Of a stretch of DNA of 22,060 nt, positions 7,228 through 13,786 are shown piece after piece. The translations under genes were made by a program, and so were the position numbers. The stretch is from the NCBI GenBank assembly GCA_964565435.1, contig CAZMEY010000008.1, forward strand, positions 1-22,060. The letters are read 5' to 3'. The first letter of the stretch is position 1. Every line of letters starts with the position of its first letter. The stretch is from JAQTTT01 sp964565435 (GTDB taxonomy: Archaea; Nanobdellota; Nanobdellia; Tiddalikarchaeales; Tiddalikarchaeaceae). The notes beneath the pieces were generated by a model. It saw nothing but the letters and a program-made list of their open reading frames with translations, had not been told where the DNA came from and did not search any database.

Positions 7228-7782
7228 TTATTGGGTTTCTTTGCAGATTCTTTTAAGGAAATTCTCCATTAAAACCCTGCCAATCTCATTGTTTTCCGGA
7301 TGGAACTGCACTCCGTAAATCTCCTTATCCTTGTGCTTGACAATGTCAAACCTTGAATACATGCTGGCGCCGAGCACTTCAAAATTTTTCGGCAATTCAA
7401 TAATCTTATGCTGATGGCAATCCATATTTTTCAATATCTTTAAATCCCCTGTCAATTTATTCGGCTTTAAAATCATTATATCATAAAACCCTTCGCTTTC
7501 CGGAATATCATGAATGGTTTTTCCACCAAAAGTGTCAATTATGTATTCGCTGCCAATGCACATTCCAAGAACAGGTATGTTTGTATGCTCAATAATTCCT
7601 TTAATAAAATCAAACCTTTCCTTGCTGAAATTTGTCCCGCCTGAAAGGATTATTCCATTGTATCTTGAAAACTTTGGCAAAGTATTGTAATAATCACTAA
7701 CCCTGAATTTTATCCTAAACTCCCTAAGCCTTACAAGGAGTGTTTTCATATAACGCGAGCCATTATTAACTACTAAAATCAT
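7228..7782 (-). CDS. Stand-alone class I glutamine amidotransferase (GuaA N-domain-like)
   Basis: A 184-aa class I (triad) amidotransferase that should hydrolyse glutamine and pass ammonia to a partner synthetase. Triad positions: nucleophile C75 in GMCIGSEY, H161 and E163 in GVQFHPE. The oxyanion strand GIILSGGTN (43-51) and the QFHPENN context most resemble the glutaminase subunit of archaeal two-subunit GMP synthase. Archaea often encode that subunit separately, but no ATP-pyrophosphatase subunit is in this window. One oddity: the usual GxCxGxQ reads GMCIGSE, with Glu in place of the glutamine-binding Gln. It could therefore be a GuaA-type subunit with a variant pocket or a different COG0518-type amidotransferase. 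It is divergent from TFB. Confidence 0.85.
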   Translation of the reverse strand: MILVVNNGSRYMKTLLVRLREFRIKFRVSDYYNTLPKFSRYNGIILSGGTNFSKERFDFIKGIIEHTNIPVLGMCIGSEYIIDTFGGKTIHDIPESEGFYDIMILKPNKLTGDLKILKNMDCHQHKIIELPKNFEVLGASMYSRFDIVKHKDKEIYGVQFHPENNEIGRVLMENFLKRICKETQ

Positions 7783-7807
7783 GATACCACAAAACCTTTA
7801 ATATAAT

Positions 7808-7815
7808 AGTATATA
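7808..7815 (-). promoter_or_regulatory. TATA-like element of the amidotransferase gene
   Basis: TATATACT on the minus strand, centred about 29 nt upstream of the ATG at 7782. The surrounding 7797-7816 is almost pure A/T, so the exact box is uncertain. Confidence 0.4.
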
Positions 7816-7874
7816 AGAGTATTTAAAGCTTTTTTATAACATGAAATCCCATTAATAAACTATCTTAGAATAAG

Positions 7875-7910
7875 AATATTTATAAATAACTAATGCGAAA
7901 TATTTATAAA
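7875..7910 (+). promoter_or_regulatory. TFB promoter with duplicated TATA element
   Basis: The 12-mer AATATTTATAAA occurs twice, at 7875-7886 and 7899-7910, 24 bp apart. The proximal copy, preceded by GCGAA as a BRE-like element, is the likely TATA box. It is about 40 nt from the ATG at 7946, so this mRNA should have a short leader, unlike its neighbours. Confidence 0.6.
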
Positions 7911-7930
7911 GTTTTTTGCCATTTATTTGG

Positions 7931-7937
7931 CGGGGGA
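7931..7937 (+). promoter_or_regulatory. Shine-Dalgarno-like GGGGGA of TFB
   Basis: CGGGGGA lies 8 nt before the TFB start codon and inside the predicted leader. Most other genes here have no room for a ribosome site. Confidence 0.5.
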
Positions 7938-7945
7938 ATTAAAAA

Positions 7946-8860
7946 ATGGATGATTCAAAAGGTTCTAAAAAATGCCCTAGCTGCGGTTCAACAGAGTTCT
8001 TGATTGACAGGCAGGCAGGGGAAACTGTTTGCAAAAAATGCGGCACAGTTATTGAAGAAGATACAATTGATTATGGCCAGGAATGGAGAGAGTTTTCAGG
8101 GGATGCAGGGCAAAATAAGAGAAGAACCGGCAATCCATTAACTTATATTAAGCATGACAAGGGAGTAAGCACCAAAATTGGAGGCGTCGGAGACCTTGGA
8201 AGAATCAGCGGAAGCGAAAGGAAAAGAATAAGCAGATTAAGGAAATGGCATTCAAGAATCAGCACAGCATTGGAGAGGAATGTAAAATACGCCTTGGCTG
8301 AATTAAGAAGGGTTGGAAGCTTTCTAAATATTCCCCATGTGGCAATGGAAGAAGCTGCCAAGATTTACAGGAACGCTGCAGAGAAAGGGCTTGTCAGGGG
8401 AAGAAGCATGGAATCAGTTGTTGCAGGGGCATTATATGCTGCTTGCAGAAGGCAAAAATTTCCAAGAACTCTTGATGAAATCAGCGAAACATTTTCCATA
8501 GACAAAAAAGAGATAGGAAAAACCTATAGGTTCATTTGCAGGGAGCTTGGAATAAGAATCTTGCCGACATTCCCGCTAGACTATATTTACAGGTTTGCTA
8601 GCGAGCTTAAATTAAACCCTAAGACTATTAGCAAATCAGTTGAAATAATCAACAAGGCGCAAGAGGTTGAAATTACCAGCGGAAAAGGACCAATGGGCGT
8701 TGCAGCAGCAGCGCTTTATGTGGCAACCCTTTTATGCAATGAAAGAAAAACCCAGAGGGAAGTGGCTGATGTGGCAGGAGTCACAGAAGTCACCATAAGA
8801 AACAGGTACAAAGAACTGATTGACAAGCTAAAACTTGGAGATGTGGAAAAAGGGCAATAA
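7946..8860 (+). CDS. tfb: Transcription initiation factor B (TFB)
   Basis: Archaeal homologue of TFIIB, which bridges TBP-TATA DNA and RNA polymerase at promoters. It has the usual length (304 aa). Order of domains: N-terminal zinc ribbon C10xxC13 and C29xxC32; B-reader/linker with GQEWREF (45-51), a basic NKRRTGNP stretch and SGSERKRISRLRKWHSRI (84-101); then two cyclin-fold repeats (about 108-205 and 208-300), the second ending in a helix-turn-helix (TQREVADVAGVTEVTIRNRYKE) that reads the BRE. All key features are intact. It is preceded by a strong promoter with twin TATA elements and a GGGGGA ribosome site, suggesting tight or autogenous control. Its 3' end converges with trm1; the T-rich stretch at 8868-8880 may terminate it inside the end of trm1. 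Confidence 0.98.
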   Translation: MDDSKGSKKCPSCGSTEFLIDRQAGETVCKKCGTVIEEDTIDYGQEWREFSGDAGQNKRRTGNPLTYIKHDKGVSTKIGGVGDLGRISGSERKRISRLRKWHSRISTALERNVKYALAELRRVGSFLNIPHVAMEEAAKIYRNAAEKGLVRGRSMESVVAGALYAACRRQKFPRTLDEISETFSIDKKEIGKTYRFICRELGIRILPTFPLDYIYRFASELKLNPKTISKSVEIINKAQEVEITSGKGPMGVAAAALYVATLLCNERKTQREVADVAGVTEVTIRNRYKELIDKLKLGDVEKGQ

Positions 8861-8865
8861 GCCCT

Positions 8866-9930
8866 TTAATTTATTTTTTTGAATTTTTTGACTATTTCAT
8901 CAATGGATTCTTGGGTTTTAAATCCTTTAGGGTTAATATGCGTCCTTGCATAGCCTAATTTTGCAATCCTTGGCTCAATTCTTAATTTATGCCTTTTGCA
9001 AACTGAATCAGTTGTATAAAACCAAGGGACATTTGCTTCTGATTCCTCAGCAATTTTTTCAAAGAAATCAGGATGCTCTTCAAAGCTTTTCATTTTAGCA
9101 ACCAACTCGCCATCAAATAATTTGCCAACAAACAAAGGGCCAATCAACACCCTTTTTTCAGAACATTCGCAAACCTCTTTAATGCCAATCTCCCTTGACA
9201 GGCATTTAGGGCAATAAGAGATATAATCAATCTGCTTGATTAATTTGTCAGCCTCATTTGCGCCCTTGACTTTCCTAAAATAAGCCCTGAAATAATGCCT
9301 TGTGGCATGAGAAAAAATAGGCTGCAATGCAACATCATAAGAGCTTGCAATATTAATAATTTCTTTTATTAAAATCCTTATACCTGACTCATAATAAAAT
9401 TCGCTTAAATAGCTATTGCTATGATACCTTCTTTTGCATGTTTTAGGGAAAGTGCCGCTTAAAGCCCCAGTATCAGTTGCGCAAACGCTTAAGATTCCCC
9501 CTCTTGACAGCTTTTTCATTGCATCAGCCACAAAATAAATGGGGCTGCCAAAAGGGTCAATGTCAATAGCGTCAATGCCTCCCAAGTCATTGTTGCGCAA
9601 AAGCTCGCCAGCATCCAGATTCAGAACCTCGCAATTCTTTGCATTATTTAATAATATATTTTTTTTAATATTATTGACTGCTGATTTTTTCAAATCATTC
9701 ATTATAACCCTTGAAAAACAATTTGATTCATTGGCAATCCTAATGCCCCTTATTCCCGAAGCGCTGAATAAGTCCAAATAAGACTTTTTTTTCCAACCCA
9801 AGCTTTTAATCAGCAATAAATGGATATCCCTGTCAAAAGACTTATTGTCATTCAAAAAAACCTCATCCTTCCTTGTAGGCACATCCTTTTTCAATATATT
9901 GACTTTGGCGCTGCCTTCTTCATAAATCAT
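8866..9930 (-). CDS. trm1: tRNA (guanine26-N2)-dimethyltransferase Trm1
   Basis: Transfers one or two methyl groups from S-adenosylmethionine to N2 of G26 at the tRNA D-arm/anticodon-stem junction. It has the archaeal/eukaryotic Trm1 layout at normal length (354 aa). The Rossmann-fold SAM site is YLDLFSASGIRGIRIA (51-66), the acidic-loop motif is VIMNDL (75-80) and the family signature is DIDPFGSP (123-130). The C-terminal part has a zinc-ribbon-like set C240xxC243 and C254xC256, followed by the conserved WFYTTD and the terminal HINPKGFKT region. It is convergent with TFB (5 nt between stops). Start at ATG 9930, with TATA 28 nt upstream and a palindromic AATGCGCATT between them. Confidence 0.97.
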   Translation of the reverse strand: MIYEEGSAKVNILKKDVPTRKDEVFLNDNKSFDRDIHLLLIKSLGWKKKSYLDLFSASGIRGIRIANESNCFSRVIMNDLKKSAVNNIKKNILLNNAKNCEVLNLDAGELLRNNDLGGIDAIDIDPFGSPIYFVADAMKKLSRGGILSVCATDTGALSGTFPKTCKRRYHSNSYLSEFYYESGIRILIKEIINIASSYDVALQPIFSHATRHYFRAYFRKVKGANEADKLIKQIDYISYCPKCLSREIGIKEVCECSEKRVLIGPLFVGKLFDGELVAKMKSFEEHPDFFEKIAEESEANVPWFYTTDSVCKRHKLRIEPRIAKLGYARTHINPKGFKTQESIDEIVKKFKKIN

Positions 9931-9946
9931 ATGATAATAATTAAAA

Positions 9947-9956
9947 AATGCGCATT
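9947..9956. promoter_or_regulatory. AATGCGCATT palindrome in the trm1 promoter
   Basis: Identical to the palindrome at 6131-6140. It touches the downstream edge of the TATA box. The 12-mer TTTTTAATGCGC read on the minus strand here recurs in the rluA promoter. Confidence 0.35.
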
Positions 9957-9962
9957 AAAAAA
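9955..9962 (-). promoter_or_regulatory. TATA box of trm1
   Basis: TTTTTTAA, centred 28 nt upstream of the ATG at 9930. Confidence 0.55.
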
Positions 9963-9967
9963 TTTAC

Positions 9968-10918
9968 TCAATAATTAAACACATTCACCTGATAGATAGT
10001 TGCCCCTTGATTTTCAAGGGCTTTCGCAATTTTTTCCCTATTTTCAATTGCAAGGGCAATCATGCATCCCCCTCCTCCGGCACCCATTTGCTTGGCGCCC
10101 AAAACCCCATTATCCAAGGCAGTCTGGCAAAGCAGATTCAATTTAGGCGTTGCGCTCGGGGTTGACAAATACCCATTAAATTCATTTTCTATTTTTTGCT
10201 GCTCATTCATCAATTTTCCCAACATTTCATAATCCCTATTGATTAATGCATCTTTTCCTTTAATCACTCCTGAATAAACCCTTTCAAAGCAATCAATAAT
10301 GCTGCAATTTTTTGAATTAATCAAATCCATTGTCTCGTTAAGCACTTTTTTGGCGCTTCTTGGCTCATTAGAGTTTGCAATAATAATTGGCAGCGATCCA
10401 ATATTTAATGCTTCAACGTTTGGCTTTTTTGTATCAATGAATGTTGCCCCGCCAAAAGCTATTGAATACTGGTCCATTCTTCCGCAGCTTATTTTGCAAT
10501 CATCATGTTCTGCCAGATAAGCGAGCTCGGCAATCTCCCCAGTTTTTAATCCAAGGCAATATTCAAGATTAAGCGCTTTAATGAATCCAACAGTTATTGC
10601 TGCGCTGCTGCTCATGCCTGAGCCAATCGGAATCTGCGAGGATATATTGACAGCAAAGCCAGAAGATATCTTATCTTCAAGCCTGCTGTAAGCAGCAGTC
10701 AAATATTTGAAAGAGCCATTTGGAGAGATTTTTGAATGAACAGAATATTGTTCGCATTCTTTGATATCTTTGCTATAAAATCTGATAATTCCATCATTAG
10801 CCTTTTGAAGATTAATACTCATTTCTAAATCAACAGCACAGGCAATTACTGGATATCCCATTAAATCAGCCTTATCGCCAAGCAGGCAAATCCTTCCAGG
10901 AACAACAATATCAACCAT
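9968..10918 (-). CDS. GHMP-family small-molecule kinase (mevalonate or sugar kinase type)
   Basis: ATP-dependent kinase of the galactokinase/homoserine kinase/mevalonate kinase/phosphomevalonate kinase superfamily, 316 aa. Motif 1 PGRICLLGDKADLMGYPV (7-24), motif 2 (ATP loop) IPIGSGMSSSAA (96-107), a catalytic-Asp candidate D149 in CGRMDQYS, and motif 3 MGAGGGGC (278-285). CGRMDQ and the GDxADxxG motif lean towards galactokinase-like sugar kinases (SGIMDQ, GExxDxxG), while size and overall style also fit archaeal mevalonate kinase annotations. No other isoprenoid or sugar-pathway gene is nearby, so context does not decide. Starts at ATG 10918, TATA 28 nt upstream, no close operon partner. Confidence 0.85.
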   Translation of the reverse strand: MVDIVVPGRICLLGDKADLMGYPVIACAVDLEMSINLQKANDGIIRFYSKDIKECEQYSVHSKISPNGSFKYLTAAYSRLEDKISSGFAVNISSQIPIGSGMSSSAAITVGFIKALNLEYCLGLKTGEIAELAYLAEHDDCKISCGRMDQYSIAFGGATFIDTKKPNVEALNIGSLPIIIANSNEPRSAKKVLNETMDLINSKNCSIIDCFERVYSGVIKGKDALINRDYEMLGKLMNEQQKIENEFNGYLSTPSATPKLNLLCQTALDNGVLGAKQMGAGGGGCMIALAIENREKIAKALENQGATIYQVNVFNY

Positions 10919-10941
10919 GACAATTAAAGAAAAATGATTTA

Positions 10942-10950
10942 ATTTAAAAA
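10942..10950 (-). promoter_or_regulatory. TATA box of the GHMP kinase gene
   Basis: TTTTTAAAT, centred 28 nt upstream of the ATG at 10918. Confidence 0.55.
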
Positions 10951-10955
10951 ACTAA

Positions 10956-11201
10956 TCATTCAATAATGACATCTTTAGAAATGCTCTGACCAGGAAGACC
11001 CCTTTCAAAAAAAGCCCTTACAGCGCCTCTCCTTCCATGTAATGCAGTGACTTTTCCAACAATATCATGGGTTTTGGCTTTGAAAACAACTTTTTTTCCA
11101 ACCAATTCCTTTGCTTTATCAGGATTCTCAGGCATTATAATCATCTGATTGGTTGTCTGCGTATTGCTTCCCCTTCTATAGCTCATTATTGTGCCTTTCA
11201 T
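10956..11201 (-). CDS. rpl35ae: Large-subunit ribosomal protein eL33 (L35Ae)
   Basis: An 81-aa archaeal/eukaryotic-specific protein of the 50S subunit. Family landmarks: N-terminal KGTIMSYRRGSNTQ, central VGKKVVFKAKTHDIVGKVTALHGRRGAVRAFFERGLPGQ, and a C-terminal beta strand. I choose ATG 11201, giving MKGTIMSYRRG, over the in-frame TTG at 11210. The homologous start is close to KGTI, and the TATA box TTTAAAAATA at 11224-11233 is centred 27 nt before 11201, matching the leaderless geometry of neighbouring genes. Single-gene transcription unit. L35Ae is patchily distributed in archaea, so its presence is a useful lineage marker. Confidence 0.95.
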   Translation of the reverse strand: MKGTIMSYRRGSNTQTTNQMIIMPENPDKAKELVGKKVVFKAKTHDIVGKVTALHGRRGAVRAFFERGLPGQSISKDVIIE

Positions 11202-11223
11202 ATTAATCAACTAATAAAACATT

Positions 11224-11233
11224 TATTTTTAAA
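11224..11233 (-). promoter_or_regulatory. TATA box of eL33, fixes the start codon
   Basis: TTTAAAAATA centred 27 nt upstream of ATG 11201; it favours that start over TTG 11210. Confidence 0.6.
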
Positions 11234-11252
11234 GCTTTTGGCAACAAAAGCC

Positions 11253-11993
11253 TTATTTTTTGATTTTTTCAATCAATTCCTCCATTTTAATGACAAACTT
11301 GTTGGTATAGTTATACATTGCCTGCAGCTCCTTTGCATCAACATTGCTCCTAAGCCCGTGCTCAATATCCTTGGATGTTTGGATGATTTTTTGCGCAATA
11401 AGGCAGTACTCAAAATCAAGCAATTTTTTTTCAGAAAGCTCTTTTAATGCATCAGGAATTTGCTTTGGCGCAGGAGGCTCTTTGCCCATAAGCATTAGAA
11501 GGCTTTGCGTGGCTGACACAACAGCGCCTTGCAGATTATCAACCAATCCTTTATTGATGCTGTGGTAAGTCATTTTCATTAATTGCTTTGCAATGAATAA
11601 CTGCCTTTCAGCATCCTCTGTTTTTGGCTTAATAAATCCAGCTTTCAGAAGCTTTTGCAAAGTCTCAAAAAAACCTGTATCATAATAGGCTTTCGCATCC
11701 CTAATCATTGTAAAAGTCACGGGGCTGCCGTTTGAAATATAATTCCAAAAATTGGTCAAAAATATCACTTGGCAATGGATTATTTTATTAGCCAAAGAAG
11801 CAAGCTCCCTAATATCTTCCTTAACAGATTCTTCATCAATCTTTTGCGAAGCATTGTCAATAATAACAATTATATCCAAATCGCTTGACTTGTCAAAATC
11901 GCCTTTAAGCCTGCTGCCAATAAGGCAAACGCTCACAACATTCTCGTATTTGGCAAGCAATTTTTCAATAAAATAATCAATAATCTCAAGCAT
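11253..11993 (-). CDS. Nucleotidyltransferase (Pol-beta fold) with helical C-terminal domain, paralogue 1
   Basis: A 246-aa protein. The N-terminal Pol-beta-type nucleotidyltransferase core has the signature G26-S27 then D38xD40 (LIGSRLKGDFDKSSDLDIIV). The third carboxylate is probably after the strand IIHCQVIFL but is not obvious. Residues 125-246 are helical, resembling the HEPN/kanamycin-nucleotidyltransferase-like C-terminal bundles often fused to such cores. The substrate is unknown: small molecule, protein or RNA are all possible. It is clearly paralogous to the gene at 16138-16914, sharing the DTGFF segment and a PxPxxxP linker in the helical half. Starts at ATG 11993 with TTTAAATA centred 25 nt upstream. 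Confidence 0.85.
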   Translation of the reverse strand: MLEIIDYFIEKLLAKYENVVSVCLIGSRLKGDFDKSSDLDIIVIIDNASQKIDEESVKEDIRELASLANKIIHCQVIFLTNFWNYISNGSPVTFTMIRDAKAYYDTGFFETLQKLLKAGFIKPKTEDAERQLFIAKQLMKMTYHSINKGLVDNLQGAVVSATQSLLMLMGKEPPAPKQIPDALKELSEKKLLDFEYCLIAQKIIQTSKDIEHGLRSNVDAKELQAMYNYTNKFVIKMEELIEKIKK

Positions 11994-12013
11994 ATTGGCT
12001 ACTAAAAAAATCT

Positions 12014-12021
12014 TATTTAAA
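12014..12021 (-). promoter_or_regulatory. TATA box of nucleotidyltransferase 1
   Basis: TTTAAATA, centred 25 nt upstream of the ATG at 11993 and just past the radC stop. Confidence 0.55.
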
Positions 12022-12026
12022 AACCT

Positions 12027-12692
12027 TTACACATTGCTTTCAGAGTAGCTCCAATAAGAATCCTTGCCAATAATGACATGGTCCAATAAAGGCATGCTCA
12101 AAAGCTCTCCTGCATTAATCAATGATTCAGTAACCATTAAATCCTCCCTTGAAGGGGAAGGGTCGCCAGAAGGATGATTATGAACAATGATTATTGATTT
12201 AGCGCATTCCTTTATTGCTCCCCTAAAAACCTCCCTTGGATGAACAGGTGAAGCGTCAAGAATCCCCTTAGTTATAACCTCTTCCTTCAATATTTTATTC
12301 TTTGAATTAAGATGAATCGCGCAAAAAACCTCCTGATTATAAGATGAATACCTCTCCCTTAAAAGCTCATAGACATCTTTAGCAGACTTAATGCTTGATA
12401 TGCCCGCCTTTGCTTGATTGCACCTTTTGGATAATTCAAACAAAGCAACTAATTGGCAGGCCTTTGCCTGCTTTATACCCTTGATTTTCATAAGCTCAGA
12501 TATTGACAACCCTGACAATTTAATCAATCCATATTGGCTTATCAGCTCATTGCTCATATCAATAACATTGCGCTCTTTAGTGCCTTTGCCAAAAATAATT
12601 GCCAATAATTCAGAATCAGACAAGGCATTGCAGCCCTTATCAATAAGCCTCTCCCTCGGCCTGCACTCTTTAGGCATTTGAGCAATCTTCAC
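12027..12692 (-). CDS. radC: RadC family protein (JAB/MPN metalloprotease-like)
   Basis: A 221-aa RadC/UPF0758 protein. The N-terminal helix-hairpin-helix part covers RPRERLIDKG, ALSDSELLAII and LSISELMKIKGIKQAKACQL (11-82). The C-terminal JAB domain has an intact JAMM zinc motif H171xH173x7S181xxD184 (HNHPSGDPSPSREDL) preceded by HPREVF. It was once thought to be a DNA-repair factor; its true function is unclear. RadC is widespread in bacteria and sporadic in archaea, so gene transfer is likely. The start at 12692 is GTG, chosen because the TATA box TTTATAAA is centred 27 nt upstream and the MKIAQMPKECRPRERL N-terminus fits the family; ATG 12677 is the alternative. A variant of the candidate operator described below lies just upstream. 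Confidence 0.95.
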   Translation of the reverse strand: MKIAQMPKECRPRERLIDKGCNALSDSELLAIIFGKGTKERNVIDMSNELISQYGLIKLSGLSISELMKIKGIKQAKACQLVALFELSKRCNQAKAGISSIKSAKDVYELLRERYSSYNQEVFCAIHLNSKNKILKEEVITKGILDASPVHPREVFRGAIKECAKSIIIVHNHPSGDPSPSREDLMVTESLINAGELLSMPLLDHVIIGKDSYWSYSESNV

Positions 12693-12714
12693 AAAATAGC
12701 CTAATAAATCTTTT

Positions 12715-12722
12715 TTTATAAA
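12715..12722 (-). promoter_or_regulatory. TATA box of radC
   Basis: TTTATAAA, centred 27 nt upstream of GTG 12692; it supports the non-ATG start. Confidence 0.6.
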
Positions 12723-12735
12723 AACTTATGATAGC

Positions 12736-12749
12736 TTCCTTCCCTTAAT
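12736..12749 (-). promoter_or_regulatory. Candidate operator, shortened copy (radC)
   Basis: ATTAAGGGAAGGAA on the minus strand equals the 18-bp element at 13417-13434 and 14165-14182 with four bases (TAGG) missing from the middle. It lies 13 bp upstream of the radC TATA box. Confidence 0.4.
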
Positions 12750-12753
12750 CCTT

Positions 12754-12984
12754 TTATATTAATCTATAATAATATTTCAAATTAGCATAATACAGCTCAA
12801 GAGAATTTATGAGACTCATATCAACATTTTTCTTTTTGCATTTGTAATACTCATTGCAAAATTCCATATAAATATTTGCCATTTGCTCCAATGAATAGAA
12901 ATCTTCAAAATTTTTTATCTCGCGCTTCAAAAACAATATTCTCTCTTTATTTTGAATATAACCCACAAGACCATCCTTTGCCAT
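12754..12984 (-). CDS. Small uncharacterised helical protein
   Basis: A 76-aa protein rich in Y, K, N and E with no recognisable motif. Predicted to be a few helices (NKERILFLKREIKNFEDFYSLEQM; FCNEYYKCKKKN; SLINSLELYYANLKYYYRLI). A TATA box TATATAAA centred 27 nt upstream of the ATG supports it as a real gene. It sits between radC and a winged-helix gene on the same strand. No function can be proposed. Confidence 0.6.
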   Translation of the reverse strand: MAKDGLVGYIQNKERILFLKREIKNFEDFYSLEQMANIYMEFCNEYYKCKKKNVDMSLINSLELYYANLKYYYRLI

Positions 12985-13006
12985 AAAAAATAAGGATTAA
13001 TTGCGT

Positions 13007-13014
13007 TTTATATA
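13007..13014 (-). promoter_or_regulatory. TATA box of the 76-aa small protein
   Basis: TATATAAA, centred 27 nt upstream of the ATG at 12984 and ending just before the stop codon of the winged-helix gene (13020). Confidence 0.55.
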
Positions 13015-13019
13015 ACTTA

Positions 13020-13370
13020 TCATTTAAACATCTTTATCTCAGTTTCGCAAATGCTGAACAATCCATCCTTGAGAAATGACAAAAACCTTTCAGGAGTGTA
13101 TTTATAATAAGTGGTGTAAACAACGCTTTTCCCCCTTTGCCCAGTGACTTGGCGCTTGCTGTCAAGCAGCCTCCACTTTTTCATTGCGCTTAATGGCTTA
13201 TAAAAAAGGCTTGGAGATTCATTCCTGTTAATCTGCAATTCTGTTTCAATATCAGTTAGGTCCACCCAATCATCGCGGGTTTTCAATAAACGGGCTGTCT
13301 TAATTGCCCGCTCCTTAATCTTGTTGGCTTTTGGGTGGTTGCCAAAGATGAGAAACATCACCTTATCCAT
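13020..13370 (-). CDS. Small winged-helix-like protein, possible regulator
   Basis: A 116-aa basic protein. Residues 20-85 read as a winged helix-turn-helix: a helix KERAIKTARLLKTR, DDWVDLTDIETELQINR, then a candidate recognition helix LFYKPLSAMKKWRLLDSKR, and a wing (GQRGKSVVYTTYYKYT). A short C-terminal helix (PERFLSFLKDGLF) could dimerise. No enzymatic motif. It is a plausible local transcription regulator. The 18-bp element 16 bp upstream of its own TATA box would fit autoregulation, though nothing proves the pairing. Divergent from the gene at 13498. The fold is inferred from pattern only. Confidence 0.7.
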   Translation of the reverse strand: MDKVMFLIFGNHPKANKIKERAIKTARLLKTRDDWVDLTDIETELQINRNESPSLFYKPLSAMKKWRLLDSKRQVTGQRGKSVVYTTYYKYTPERFLSFLKDGLFSICETEIKMFK

Positions 13371-13392
13371 GCTTTCTATATATGGAAATCCA

Positions 13393-13400
13393 TATTTAAA
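13393..13400 (-). promoter_or_regulatory. TATA box of the small winged-helix gene
   Basis: TTTAAATA, centred 27 nt upstream of the ATG at 13370. Confidence 0.6.
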
Positions 13401-13416
13401 AACAAGGAGATAAAAC

Positions 13417-13434
13417 TTCCCCTATTCCCTTAAT
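13417..13434 (-). promoter_or_regulatory. Candidate operator copy 1 (18-bp repeated element)
   Basis: ATTAAGGGAATAGGGGAA read on the minus strand. It ends exactly 16 bp upstream of the minus-strand TATA box at 13393-13400. An identical 18-mer lies 748 bp away with the same 16-bp spacing to another minus-strand TATA box. It is in the interval between two divergent genes, so it could also act on the gene at 13498. Confidence 0.55.
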
Positions 13435-13467
13435 ATTACAGCAATATTTATATATTAATAACATTTA

Positions 13468-13475
13468 TTTATTAA
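13468..13475 (+). promoter_or_regulatory. TATA box of the plus-strand winged-helix gene
   Basis: TTTATTAA, centred about 27 nt upstream of ATG 13498. A stronger-looking TTTATATA lies at 13447-13454 and would give a leader. Confidence 0.45.
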
Positions 13476-13497
13476 CTAATAATAAAAATTGATTAAT

Positions 13498-13776
13498 ATG
13501 AATAATTTAACTGCCATGAAAAACTTGGAGCATTCTCCAACGCTTAATACAGTATTAATGGTTGAAAATGCTTTAAAGAGTTCAAAGAACAGCATAATAT
13601 CCATTGCTGATTTAAAGCGTTCACTACCTAAGCAAGTGAATCACAATACTTTAATGATAATATTGGAATACCTTCAAGAAAGCAACAAGATATTAACAAC
13701 TCTTAAGGGCATTACTTGGGTGCATAATGAAAATCCAAAATTAATGGAAGCAGTCAGCAAAGGATTTGATTTTTAA
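13498..13776 (+). CDS. Small archaeal winged-helix protein, possible antitoxin partner
   Basis: A 92-aa protein from ATG 13498; an in-frame TTG at 13489 is less likely given TATA geometry. The core SPTLNTVLMVENALKSS, then ISIADLKRSLPKQVNHNTLMIILEYLQESNKIL, and a short wing with GITWVHNE match a small archaeal winged-helix type that I recall as common and sometimes next to RelE/ParE-like genes. It ends 10 nt from the stop of the convergent RelE-like gene. It would bind DNA, and possibly act as antitoxin or repressor, but a convergent rather than operonic layout is atypical for a type II system, so the pairing is tentative. Confidence 0.75.
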   Translation: MNNLTAMKNLEHSPTLNTVLMVENALKSSKNSIISIADLKRSLPKQVNHNTLMIILEYLQESNKILTTLKGITWVHNENPKLMEAVSKGFDF

Positions 13777-13786
13777 CCCATTTTTT

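Noticed and set aside
11202..11210. TTG start adding three residues to eL33
   Set aside because: The homologous N-terminus and the TATA box 27 nt upstream of ATG 11201 favour the shorter form.
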